This document shows, in pieces, positions 37,401 through 48,084 of a stretch of DNA of 64,000 nucleotides. A program made the translations under genes and the position numbers. How positions within the stretch are numbered: the stretch's first letter is position 1; each line of letters opens with the position of its first letter. The stretch spans positions 62,001-126,000 of the forward strand of contig JAANDG010000382.1 in the NCBI GenBank assembly GCA_036852015.1. The letters run 5' to 3'. Source of the DNA: Pelodera strongyloides (taxonomy: Eukaryota; Nematoda; Chromadorea; Rhabditida; Rhabditidae). The notes beneath the pieces are model-generated. The model had not been told where the DNA came from and made no database searches. It saw only the letters and a list, made by a program, of their open reading frames with translations.

Positions 37401-40400
37401 CTTTGCCTAAAAGCTCAGAGGCTTTAGGATAAAATTCTTTGAATATTTCACTATTACCGGTAATTATATGTTGAGAACCATCATGAGTAATTATTTCTTT
37501 TGCGGAACAGTACTGCAGGAATTTAAGACAATTGCACTGATAATTCTTCGATATACTGCCTGTGGAGACAAATGCCTTATAGTTGAAAAGAGAGGGACCA
37601 AGGGGTGTATTATATTGATATCTGAACGCAATCTTAGGTAGAAGAGAAAGAGGGATATTATTGATTTGAAAAAGACGTTTAATTGCTGTTTTTATTTTAT
37701 ATTGTAAGTTGCATTTTTCATTTATGAATTCGATATATGGAATAGTAACGGTAAAATCTGGTTTTTTAGGGGGTTGACTATATCGGGTATGATCTTGGGA
37801 CATGCTGATCTTACCACAAAGTGCTTCAATATTTAGTTTACTTTGTTTACTACATTCAGCTGAAAATATTTATTGATAAGATATTTTTTAATCTTTAGCG
37901 GTAGAGTGTTATTTAGTTTAGTAATTTCCTTATAGTCTATAGGCTTGGACAAGTCAGGAATTGTAAATTGAGTAGAATTTTTAATACGTTTATTTCTTTT
38001 ACCTCGGTTTTTTGGGGGTCTAATTACCTTGAGAGAAAAATAGGGCATGTTTTTGTTACCAAGGCTGATTCTGTCATTATCGCTGATCAGTCCATAACCC
38101 TTAATTTGATCATTGAGTCCATAAGGATGAGCCGTATTCAAAAGTTTAATCCAAAATAATTCTTTATTTCTACGAATACTTGTATCCTGGTTTTCAGAAA
38201 GGCTGTCCAGAATGTGAATTGAGAATGTTTTATCTTGACATCCCGATTGACAGTCAGCAAAGTGCTTATACAAATGCTGTTTTAGACTCTTTCTTTATAT
38301 TATATCGGTGTTGACTAAATCGGGCCTTAAGAGTACGCTTAGATTCACCAACATATTGAATACCGCATTTACCACAAGAAATACAGTATATAATTCCCTT
38401 GCTTTCGCAATTGGAATTCTTAGTACAGTAAGTGTAACTAGAATATTTAGTGGAACTGCTATAAACAATACTTCAAATGAAATAATGGGACATATTCTAC
38501 AACGAATGTTGTTACATTTAGTTCCATCTCTTTAGTACCTTCCAAAGAGGTAATTATAAGATTACGACCAAGCTTTTGGGAAGTAAAGTTGTTGAGACAA
38601 TAGTATTCTGATTTGTTAGCAGGGCATAACATTCCTCCGTTCGGCCGCCCTCGACCTTAGGAGTAAGCTAGTCGGGAGGACACTTCGACTCCTCTCGGAA
38701 CCTAACATGGCGAAGTAGAGATTAAAAAACCTCTGCCACGTTGGTACGAGGTCCTCGGGAACCGTACCTTCATGCCACTCCCATATTTACTAGCATTACT
38801 ATGAAGGGGGTTCCTACAAGGAATGTGGTAGTAATGTTTATTTTTAGAAAAATAAGGTAAAACTGATAGTCCACTAGCCCTCATAGTACCGGGTGAAGCA
38901 AGAATGATAGCCAATAACGTATCCAAACAAAATTAAAGCTTCATACTATTATTTAAATTAATTACTAAGTTTGTAGTAAATACTGTAAGACCTAGAGCTA
39001 CGTCTTAGGTCACGCCACAGGTATTACGTATAAGGGAATGAAATTTGAAGAAAATAAGTAATAACAATATGTAAATGAAGGGATATGACATTTAAAGGAA
39101 GAGTAAGTGTAATACAGTTAGAATTGAAAAAAATTAGGGGGTATATGAAAAAAAAAGACAATGACTTTAGAGGGGTATATGCCGGTCTGGTAGGAAAAAG
39201 GTCGGAGAAAAATATGGAATTACAAAAGTTGTAAATGAAGTATAGGTAAATTGAAATGGAAAATAACAACTGTGATAATAATTCAGTGAAACATTTTGAA
39301 TATATGAAACATGTAATGAAATAAATTGAAAATTGGATATAATATGAACAAATAATCTATTAGGAAATCAATATTATTATAACTTAAATTAAAAGACAAT
39401 GATATCCCGAAGGATATGCAAATGAGTAAAAAGATGTCCCTAAGGACATCGTCATCCCGGAGGACGACAAGGTGTAGATGCCACGAGGACATCGTCATCC
39501 CGGAGGACGACAAGGTGTAGACAAGGACATCGTCACCCGGAGGACGACAAGGTGTAGATGCCACAACATCGTCATCCCGGAGGCGGACAAGGTGTAGATG
39601 CCACAAGGACATCGTCATCCGGAGGACGACAAGGTGTAGATGCCACAAGGACATCGTCATCCCGGAGGACGACAAGGTGTAGATGCCACAAGGACATCGT
39701 CATCCCGGAGGACGACAAGGTGTAGATGCCACAAGGACATCGTCATCCCGGAGGACGACAAGGTGTAGATGCCACAGGACTCGTCATCCCGGAGGACGAA
39801 GGTGTAGATGCCACAAGGACATCCATCCCGGAGGACGACAAGGTGTAGATGCCACAAGGACATCGGAGGACGACAAGGTTCGTCATCCCGGAGGACGACA
39901 AGGTGTAGATGCCACAAGGACATCGTCATCCCAGAGGACGACAGTACAAATAAGTATAAGCTGTGGAGTACAAATAAAACGAACAATAGAGAAGTACTCT
40001 ACTATAAGTGGGGCTGAAAGAAAATAATGAAAACAAAAATAATATCTGAGAAGAGTTAAATAAGGATATGGTACTCTGAACTTTTTGTTGCGAACGGGGA
40101 AATTAATCCTCCTGTATCTGCAACTCAAAGTTCGATATGCAATAAATCAAAGAAACAATAAATGGATAATAATATGAGAAACTATATAGAAAAAATAATA
40201 AAAATTATGATAATAAATATATATAAATAAATGAAGTAATAAAATTCAATATCAAGCTCGAGCTTGACAACCCGTTTCGGCCCCTAAGCCACAGACGGGA
40301 TTTACAATTGCGGAGGGGCATCATCAGTGTGATGCCGCAATTGAAATTCTTAACTAAATTAATATAAAGTAGAAATTGTACACTAATTTTTGAGAGTATT

Positions 40401-42674
40401 AACTAATAAATAATATAGTGAAATTATACTAGAGTGCTATTTTAGAATTTAGAATAATGGTAAATAAGAATAAAATTAGAATACTTAGAAGAAATGGTAT
40501 TGAATGGCATTGTAATTGTAAGTCTTTGCTAAGGATGTATTTGGTAGTGCTATTATTATAGAGTGCGAGACAGAAGAGAGCGATAGACATGCAGTGACAT
40601 CTGTAGGTACAAGGCATGGCCCTCCCGTACTATGTGCGTAGAGTATATTGATCCTAGCTAACCTATCTTTTCGATCTGAACCTATCTCTAAGGCAGTAAG
40701 TAACTATTTCCAATGAAGCCGAGTTATTTTGTGTGCTTTATTACAAAAACAAAACACATACGTGAGCCCCATGAAGTCCGGGCATTGCATTTCTATTGGG
40801 ATCGTAGTCGAAAAGCATTGCACAGAACAATTCGGTTTTCTGTTGAAATAATAAACTTTAGAATTTGAAGCACCTATTGGTTTACTAGGAAACTAGACTT
40901 TTGCTTCAGGTTTCAACTTGTTGTCGTTTATAATAAATTTGTATTATGCTTCAAGAGCATGCACCTTTATTCAAGAGTGGTACAATGCAGTTATTCAAAG
41001 TTTGCTTATGACATGTTCCACAGGGGTCCTGAGCCTATTCAAAGAACGCATAGGAAATAGAAAGCCTGTTCATGTGGTGAATGACCAGGTGTTGACCTAG
41101 TTTCAGCGAGAACCGTCATAAAATGGTCACCAAATGGTTATGAATCAGTCACAATCCAGTCCTAAAATGTTTTTTTTTCGGTAAAAACCATTTGGTGACG
41201 GGCTAACGACGGTTTTTGTGTGCCTTGGTCTGCTGCCCTCTCTCAAAGTCAAGCTGGATTCTCTAGTAAAGGTGCTATGTGCTATCACCACATTCAAACA
41301 AGGATGCAGTTCCCCTCATTCGTATAGCGTATAGCTTCCAAATTGTACACTACCGTCATGCCTGGGCAATACCGCATTACTTTGAGGTACCACTCCTGAT
41401 TGTAGTTATACAGACCATCATATGTAGCGTCCGCGAAAACGCACTAAACACACATAACTACACTATTTGTTTCACAACGTGCTCGAAAATTATCATAATT
41501 TTTGTCAAAACTCTATTTTTTGGTCGATGAAAAGAGCGATAAGTTATGCGTTGACAGCCGTCTTTTTTCGATAATCTGCATGTTTGGAGGAATGCTGCGT
41601 AGTTAATGAAAAGCTGAGTAAAATAAAACTAACTTCGTTTGTACATTCCGCCACGTGGTAAGTATCGTCCGTATGCAAGTCCTCCTCCATTAGACTCACT
41701 TGCACAAGCTCGCGTTCGAGTGAAATTATCAAAATAGTGAATATACATGACGAAGTGTTAAAATTTATATTAGTTTGTTAGTTAGAAGGGGCGCGGCTAC
41801 CACAAGCCATAGTATCTGCCCTATTGTTAGTAACATTTCCGCTTAACTCTAGTCTGTACGCTATTACGCGTTATTGGTTATTTGTACGGGATCTTGACTA
41901 CTATACACAGTGTACAACTCATGTATAACTTTACTTTTACAAGCACTAGCACATTATATGCACAATGAACGAACTCTATAAATCTTATAAAACTTATTCT
42001 ACTGTGTGGAACTCATGCAGTGAGTGGCTTGAACTTGAAACGAACTACATAATGCCCTGTCCATGTTTGCGATTCGCACTTGCGAAAATGACAAATGCCT
42101 GTCCAGGTTCAGGCCATTTTACATGGATGTCAAATGCCTACCGTAACTCTTGCGAATAACGCATTTGACATGGCCCCGCAGCGAGAGTGTATCATATCTC
42201 ATATCCGTACTATTTGAGATATATCTGTACTATTTTGAAATAGATTCGTACTAGATTCAAAGTCGCTGCGGGACCTTATCATTTACATTGACTCGAACAT
42301 GGACAGGCGTTTGTCATTTTCGCAAGTGCGAATCGCATACAGGCCATAAGCAGACAAAATGAATTTACGAAAAAAAAGACTTATATGAGCTCTTCACGCA
42401 TCCGGATCCGTCTTCCTCAACACTGACGAGGAACTGGAAATAGGTGCATGAACAAAGGAACAGTTATCAAACAAATGCTAAATAGATCTCCGACCAAGAG
42501 TATTAATGAGTTGAGTCTTTTGCGGCGCTGGGGCACCAGCCCCGCAAAAGACCTTCGTTAGAAAGGGAATTCTAAAAAGGAAGAACAAATAAAAGTAACC
42601 TTTGATGGTCCATGACCGACGAAGCCATCGACTACTACAAAATGTAGAAATATAACCAGTAATTGGTGTATCAT
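34420..42674 (-). CDS. Divergent transthyretin-like secreted protein, paralogue 2, interrupted by a retroelement
   Basis: Exons: 42600-42674, 42381-42433, about 41634-41720, 41354-41443, 40762-40839, 34667-34713, 34420-34528. The first encodes signal peptide MIHQLLVIFLHFVVVDG then FVGHGPSK. Others encode VSLMEEDLHTDD, NYNQEWYLKV, CAMLFDYDPNRNAMPGLHGAH, NITLNFKHRYF and a basic tail headed NRFPFLPC. Exons 1, 4, 5 and 6 equal paralogue 1 in length or phase. Intron 5 is about 6 kb because it holds a fold-back element that itself carries a 5.4-kb Penelope-like retroelement in the same orientation. Splice sites around it look intact, so the gene may still work if the intron is removed. The third exon again shows TTTCAC where TTTCAG is expected. 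The TTR-like assignment is tentative; paralogy is clear. It is convergent with paralogue 1. Confidence 0.7.
34836..35275. repeat. Left part of a fold-back MITE split by the retroelement
   Basis: Starts TTAAAGCGATAGGCTCACCT and runs through both inner inverted arms to TACTATCAATAGAAATTATA, where the retroelement begins. Its missing right end (about TTCGATCTGAACCTATCTCTAA) continues at 40669-40694. It is related to the element at 14886. Confidence 0.8.
35276..35806. repeat. Pseudo-LTR of the Penelope-like element, 3' side
   Basis: Direct repeat nearly identical to 40141-40668, starting AATAAATCAAAGAAACAATA and ending CTAGCTAACCTATCT. It contains the small hairpin CCCGT...ACGGG near 35410. The few differences from the other copy imply a fairly young insertion. 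Confidence 0.9.
35842..38540 (-). pseudogene. Broken endonuclease/reverse transcriptase of the Penelope-like element
   Basis: Endonuclease part (about 38400-37836): CISCGKCGIQYVGES with CxxC, then RTLKARFSQHR and ELFWIKLLNTAHPYGLN, as in GIY-YIG enzymes. The linker has CNC at 37528-37536 (CxC motif). The reverse transcriptase follows: YGIPKLHKP near 36900, MDFTSLFTNLPH near 36660, GVPQGGNASP at 36401-36430, and the catalytic YMDD at 36298-36309. Frames change at about 38270, 37820, 36590 and 36320, so at least four frameshifts separate the parts and no single protein can be made. In the intact family this would be one frame encoding target cleavage and cDNA synthesis. Confidence 0.8.
39442..39943. 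repeat. 43-bp minisatellite inside the Penelope-like element
   Basis: About twelve units built on GGACATCGTCATCCCGGAGG followed by ACGACAAGGTGTAGATGCCA, with internal deletions in several units. It lies between the upstream pseudo-LTR and the endonuclease region, upstream with respect to transcription. Its open frames on both strands are not genes. Confidence 0.95.
40141..40668. repeat. Pseudo-LTR of the Penelope-like element, 5' side
   Basis: Partner of 35276-35806. The remainder of the split fold-back element follows at once at 40669. Confidence 0.9.
41111..41216. repeat. Small inverted repeat, ACCATTTGGTGAC type
   Basis: Left ACCGTCATAAAATGGTCACC and right ACCATTTGGTGACGGGCTAA are roughly inverted. 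A related block with the same phrases lies at about 48195-48315. Both are near, but outside, coding exons. Confidence 0.6.
42050..42352. repeat. Fold-back MITE in intron 2 of TTR-like paralogue 2
   Basis: Sister of 28406-28694: arms around CCATGTTTGCGATTCGCACT and TGCGAAAATGACAAATGCC, with their inverses. The core shares GATCCGTACTATTTTGAAAT-like repeats. Confidence 0.9.
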
Positions 42675-43309
42675 CTTCGTGCGACAAATTGATATGCAAC
42701 TTATGAGTAATCCCATTCTCGGACCAGCATATGCAAATACATTCGTATATGCATGATGAGATAATTACATTATACAATGCGACAAAAGTTAGACACAGCA
42801 AAGCGCCGATTTTTCTTTCTATTTTTCTGGCCTAGAAACGCACTTCATGCTATAGAAGATTAACTAATTAGCATGTCCACCTTTATGATAATTTTCGTTC
42901 GTTCAGATAATTGAACATCGTTGAAGGGATTTGCCGCAGAACTCTGCACACACTATCACGAAGGTCCACGAACATTCTATTGCTCACAAGCGAACAACCC
43001 TCCTCACTTCGACCAAATCACATAAAATACGCTAAAGTGTCCAATTCATCCAAGAGCTATGATATTTGTTTTCTGGAATAAAATGTGTCATTCGTGTGAA
43101 AGCCTTTTGAAAGTTTACCTCAACATGTGTAATTTATTCAGGCGGCTCGTCAAACAACGTTTTTTGTTCAACATGTATCGATGACCCATGCAAAAAGGAT
43201 CACAAAAACACGCAAAACGCAAAACGCAGTACAATATATTTATTCAGTAATTTCAGTTTGTAATGATAACCAAGAATTTAATATTTGTCAGTATACGTTG
43301 ACTGTATGT

Positions 43310-45358
43310 TTAGTTCTTCCGCCATCCGCGTGGGTCTGAGCACTCTATAAATGGGAAGCCCTTTGTGTTCCTGAAAAATATAAAGTGAATTAATAACAAT
43401 AGCGATGGTTTGCTTAAAGCAGTGTTGTACCAACCTTGTGTAATTTGCATACGATACGCACGCATATCACATGTATCCTCTGCAAATTTGATGCCCTTCC
43501 GGCACATAATTTACCTAGGATAGTCGATAGTGTATGCGGATACCCAACTTTCACAAAGTAGGTACAACACTGCTTTAAAGTACTAATGCTTATTGATGCA
43601 CACCTTCTCAAAAAAGCAGGTATCTGTGAAAATATACATAACATAAAATGTGGAGCTGCAAAATAGTGCTACCGGAAAAAAACAGCGCCATACCGCCCTT
43701 TACTCAAACGCAAGTGCCGCTTGTCTCCTATCCATTTGCATGAACTGTTATTTAATATTTAAATCAATAGGATAAGCATCCGCAACTCACCGTGGTCCCT
43801 GTCGCCCAAGGTAAAACTTTCCGTCCGCAAAGTCGAGAACAACATCGTTTACATATCCGTTGCTAACCAAGTCGCCCCACGCAAATAGGTAGGCACACAC
43901 CTCCGGCGATCGCTAAATAATCAAGCCAGGCTTGTATCTTGTATCTATGAGAATCTTACATGAAAGGAAAGCTTTCCTCGAGAACAAGCGAGTGCCAAGA
44001 TTTGAAATTTGTCAAAATAACCGTCTGTTTGTGTTTTACTATAATTTTTATAGTTGAGATTGAGTCCTTGAAATGAGCAAATTTTGAAATTTGAACAATA
44101 TCATGTATGTTTTTTGACACTATGGCGTATGTAAACAAACCTAAGTCTAAGCATTGAGCAGCCTAAAACTAAAGTTAGAGGCCAAATTAGGTTTTGACTA
44201 TGACAATGAGAGATAATATAGTCTGTTTGTACTTATTGTAAACATTTAAAATGCGCAAACCACGACATACTGCTCCCCTTCACACTGTTGCGTGGCTCGG
44301 AGGTAGTATTGTCTCGGTTCACCCCTGTCGATATCAGCTCCTAGGAGACACTGCAAACAGTTTCTTGTATGACTATTATGATTTCATACAAAATCAGAAA
44401 TTCGTCTGAAACTGCCTTACATCTCAGCCTCGCGGTCGATAGTAGAAGCATGCAAACTGAGCTTGAGCTAGGCTCACATTTTGGCAGCATGGTTTATGAC
44501 GGAGCAATAGTACCAACAACAGACATTATCATGCGCCCAATGAAGTGTCATAAAGTGTCGCGGAGTGTCACGAATTGTCAAGCTTGTCATGAAGTGTCGT
44601 GCTGCAAAAAAGATAGAACTCCTCACCCCACCATCTTTCTCAAAACAGTCCTCGCCATATCCATAATACCGGTCGTCGTTTGTGTCCACATGGTTCAAAA
44701 TTGAAATTATCGCTTTAGGCTGAAAGCTCTTGAATAGGAATGGTTCCCTTTGCAGTGGGTAGGGGACATCCGAAACGCTAGTGATCAACGGAGAATAAAA
44801 CTAACAGGGTCTCAAGTCTCAAGTCATTGTGTCGTGTTTTTAGTAGAAATAGACAACAAAAGTTTCATTTTTTGTTGCTTAGAATAACTTATTGGGATGG
44901 AAAGGAATCGTGCATTGGACAACAGCGTCTCCACATGTTGTAGGCAAATGAAGTGAACTGGACTAAATTGCACAACATTGCGCAGTGGTGTACAGAGCAA
45001 GTATGAGGTTTTATTGCGCTTTGAAAGGACACGCTTGCTATAACTAAATGTCCACATGCAAGTGCTAACAAGAAAAAACTACCGTTTCCTGTCCGGGGCT
45101 ACAGCTGTGCAGCACTTTGACCTTCAACTAAAAAATCTTTTTCTTGGTTTATTTGATTTTTAATATTCAATAAGAATTTTTACGAAATAACTTTTCCTTC
45201 CATTTTTACAAGAAAAACGCTCCGTAAAAACATTTTAAAGGAAAGTTTGTATAAGTTAATAATGAAAATTCACTCACAAGAACTTCAGTATGAATCCCAG
45301 CAGTCGGGCAAATAATATATGAAAACAGTAGTATCGTAAATATATGCATTGTATTCAT
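43310..45358 (-). CDS. Divergent transthyretin-like secreted protein, paralogue 3
   Basis: Six exons: 45278-45358, 45083-45127, 44627-44719, 44261-44350, 43791-43912, 43310-43370; all phases join to 163 residues with canonical acceptors. Residues 1-20 are a signal peptide. The body runs LKVKVLHSCSPGQE, IISILNHVDTNDD, the 30-residue exon CLLGADIDRG...YYLRATQQCEG, CAYLFAWGDL, NDVVLDFADGKFYL and a C-terminus NTKGFPFIECSDPRGWRKN. It aligns exon by exon with paralogues 1 and 2, except that their exons 5 and 6 are fused here into one. The early beta-strand/Cys pattern, D..G turn and YYLRATQQC strand resemble nematode TTR proteins, which are small extracellular proteins of mostly unknown role. This is the cleanest of the three models, and there is no sign of damage. 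A fold-back element fills intron 5. Confidence 0.75.
43414..43579. repeat. Fold-back MITE in intron 5 of TTR-like paralogue 3
   Basis: Arms TTAAAGCAGTGTTGTACCAA and its inverse TTGGTACAACACTGCTTTAA-like end. It has the same TTAAAG/CTTTAA ends as the other families but an unrelated interior. Confidence 0.85.
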
Positions 45359-45569
45359 CTTCTTCAAGATTCACCTACTGAACCTATGAGGATCTGCATA
45401 TGCACCGATTAAAATTAGCATATTATAAAGATTTGCATTGAAGATTCCTCATGCAGAATGATTTTTAGTCTAATTATATTCTTTGTATGCAACAGAAGAG
45501 GCCGCTTTTTTACATTTTACGTTTCAACTTGCGAATGAATTTAGTCTGATTCGCAACAAAAAATAATTA

Positions 45570-45972
45570 TTAAAGGGACAGGCCCATCAAACTAAACCTA
45601 TATTTACGAAATGCTCATAATGTATATAAAGCATTTTTATTACAATATATTATACAAACCAAATTTCACCTAGCCTCACCCTCACCCTCGAGGACTTTCC
45701 GAAGCGCTCATCGTATATGTATACCGTGAAAGTGCACAGATCGGAGCTGTCTATGCAAATTTATCATGAACTTAAAATGCGAGCTAAATTTGCATATACA
45801 CATTGGAAATCTGCCGCTTTACGGTATACATATACGATGAGCTCATCGAAAAATGTTCCCCAGGGTGAGTTTAGGTGAAATTTGTTTTGTATATATTGTA
45901 ATAAAAATTCTTTATATACATTATGAACGTTTCGTAAATATAGGTTTACCTTGATGGGCCTGTCCCTTTAAC
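45570..45972. repeat. Fold-back MITE, GGGACAGGCCCATC family
   Basis: Arms TTAAAGGGACAGGCCCATCA and its inverse; the inner TATACCGTGAAAGTGCAC block is also inverted. It lies about 200 bp upstream of TTR-like paralogue 3. Confidence 0.9.
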
Positions 45973-46626
45973 TTGCAAGTGCGTATAATCAAAAAGTAAA
46001 TGCGGGGACGGAATAGTGCGTGATGTTCAGGATTTCGAAAGCTTTATATTGCATCTAAACTAGTCACAATGTTAACCAACACATGTCCGCCCAGGAGGCT
46101 CCCAGCTCCCATTGCTCATGCAAAAAGCAGGGGTCTCATGAAAGTAATTCATTCAAGATAGCCCCGATCCTACAATGTCACCTGACAGTCTATTAAGAAA
46201 ATGTTAGGGCTAAACCTTAACTAAAACGAAGTTCAAAATAAGAAAATAATAATAAGAAAATAAAATCCGCGATGCGTTTCAAAAACCGGCCGGTATTTTG
46301 CTTTAAGTTTGTGACAGTTTTCTTCGCACGATTTATAAGTAGCGATTTATAAGTTCGATTTCTTCGCACGATTTATAAGTAGCATTGGGTTACCAATTAT
46401 AAACAACAGGACTTACTTCGCCGTTACCTTTGCGATAAGAGTCCGTATTTATTGTTGCCAATTTTGCTGTTTGGACAGGGCCACCGTTTAATTTTTGGTA
46501 CAATTTTTGTGGAGGTCGGAAGGGATGGACATTGTTTTTATCAAATGACATCATGGAATTTTTATGCTTTATTTTTTACTTCGGAAGATTAATTTAAAAC
46601 ATTTGTGTCACTTTCTTGGTTTATTT

Positions 46627-47010
46627 TTAATTGGGACGGCTGCTCCTAATCGGAGGTAGCTTCATTCCATTCACATCTGAAAAGGAAAAAAGAAACGAGT
46701 AAAAAAAGGAACGAAAAGATAAATAACTAATAATTCGCTTTGACGGAATCAAATCGTTTTCACAAGAAAGACAAGAAAGATACCACTCAACGATTTGTTC
46801 GCATTACACCAACCAAATTCCTGAAGCTCAACAAACGGTTTGGTGTGGTTACCTTTGAAACAAAATTGTTCGCCTTGTTTCCTATAGCCTATGTTATTGG
46901 TAAGCAGTTATGCCTTTTATTGTGCTCATTAGTGTTATTGTTATGAAATGTGACTTACCGGAAAGCAGGGCCAGACCAAAAAAGCACAGAACAAGAAAGT
47001 AGAGTTTCAT
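46627..47010 (-). CDS. Tiny secreted peptide (33 residues), pair member 1
   Basis: Two exons, 46959-47010 and 46627-46676. Exon 1 encodes signal peptide MKLYFLVLCFFGLALLS; exon 2 gives mature GDVNGMKLPPIRSSRPN. Exon 1 is 52 nt with a phase-1 donor, exactly as in the divergent neighbour at 47598. Exon 2 starts with the same DVNG and shares LPP. The function is unknown; a short basic secreted peptide could be antimicrobial or a signal. The model rests on the paralogue and on canonical GTAAGT/TTTTCAG sites. Confidence 0.65.
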
Positions 47011-47244
47011 CGTAATACTGTATGTAAAGTTACCTTCCCGACTGCATATAAGGGCTGTTTTTTTTTCAATATTTATGACATTTGTGACTAAAAAGAACTT
47101 CAAGTTATAAATATTTATGATTGTTTGTTATGCAGTAAAGCAAAAGTGGTTTGAAAAAAAAAACGATCTTTCGTGCACACATGTAACCTATACCTACTGA
47201 CCAAACGCAAGTTTTTTCGTTAAACATTTCATACTCATACTGCC

Positions 47245-47429
47245 TTAAAGCGAAATACCGGCCGGTTTTTGAAACGCATCGAGTACACTAACATTCTTAT
47301 GCGTCATATGCAAATGAGCATAATTTAGCATAAAAAGTAGACCCAAATTAGGCCCTCAGTTCGCATAAATGCATAAGAATGCAGTTGTCCCCGAAGCGTT
47401 TCAAAACCCGGCCGGTATTTCGCTTTAAA
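47245..47429. repeat. Fold-back MITE between the divergent mini-peptide genes
   Basis: A well-preserved CCGGCCGG-family element: TTAAAGCGAAATACCGGCCG and its inverse. It occupies a third of the shared 587-bp promoter region of the two peptide genes. Confidence 0.9.
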
Positions 47430-47597
47430 ATTGAAGCCAAACCGGATTTTAACTGCGTTTATTTATCGGAAAATTAAAGCACGGCCAGATGTATTATTCA
47501 GATAAAGGTCATTCATATTCTTTACAGTAAAAGAGAAGATATACGAAAGGTGCTATTTATATGTGGTGGCTTGTGCAAGTTGTCATCAAATTTTACA

Positions 47598-48084
47598 ATG
47601 AAGCTGTTCTTCCTTGTTATGAGCATTATTTGCTTGGCCATGGTTGCCGGTAAGCCTTAATTCAAAAGCAACTATGCCCTTGCAGTTTGCAGTATGATGT
47701 CGTCCAGTAGTGATTGGCCGCACTCACCTGGGCCTAGGTCTAGGTAGTTAGTTCTCTACTTTTACATTTTCGTTCTTGTGATGGCTGAATGGCAAATTTC
47801 TGCCATGTAAACAATGTTTCAGAGAATTATGCTAGTGGGTTTGCGTAAGTTATGCACGTATGCTGGACAACTGCGTTCCCATGTATTATTTTCAGCTATC
47901 TGTGTAAGCGGCCGCTCTTTGCATAAAAAAATGTATAGCCGCTTTTGTTAAATATATGTTTTACAAAGTGCACATCGATACATTTTAAATTACAGATGTT
48001 AATGGAACGTTCGAGGGGGACCTACCACCGTTCAGGTTCTGTCGAAATGGAAAAATCAAAAAGAAAGAAAAGCAACGGAGTTAA
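47598..48084 (+). CDS. Tiny secreted peptide (46 residues), pair member 2
   Basis: Exons 47598-47649 and 47996-48084. Signal peptide MKLFFLVMSIICLAMVA, then mature GDVNGTFEGDLPPFRFCRNG followed by a Lys/Arg-rich tail (KIKKKEKQRS). It has the same exon 1 length and phase as the gene at 46627-47010, transcribed away from it. One cysteine remains after signal removal. The charge pattern would suit an antimicrobial or signalling peptide; no family recognised. AATAAA at 48113-48118 is a likely poly(A) signal. Confidence 0.65.

Larger units (their letters stand above)
35276..40668 (-). mobile_element. Penelope-like retroelement, Naiad type (N-terminal GIY-YIG endonuclease)
   Basis: A 5.4-kb element bounded by direct repeats of about 530 bp (pseudo-LTRs). 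Read on the minus strand it has, in order, a 43-bp minisatellite, a GIY-YIG endonuclease region, a CxC linker and a Penelope-type reverse transcriptase. Canonical Penelope-like elements carry the endonuclease after the reverse transcriptase; the permuted order with a CxC linker is the published hallmark of the Naiad/Chlamys group. Several frameshifts break the frame, so this copy is dead. It lies in intron 5 of a TTR-like gene, inside a fold-back element. Confidence 0.8.

Noticed and set aside
36586..37803. A 405-codon host gene
   Set aside because: It is the reverse-transcriptase part of the Penelope-like element, not a host gene.
39442..39943. A CRISPR-like array
   Set aside because: Units are contiguous with no unique spacers, and the DNA is nematode nuclear sequence with introns.
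39283..40128. Repetitive proteins with CRCHKD or HLHLVV repeats
   Set aside because: Both strands of the 43-bp minisatellite are open; this is not a protein gene.
44369..44704. A 111-codon + strand frame
   Set aside because: It is antisense to exon 3 of TTR-like paralogue 3.
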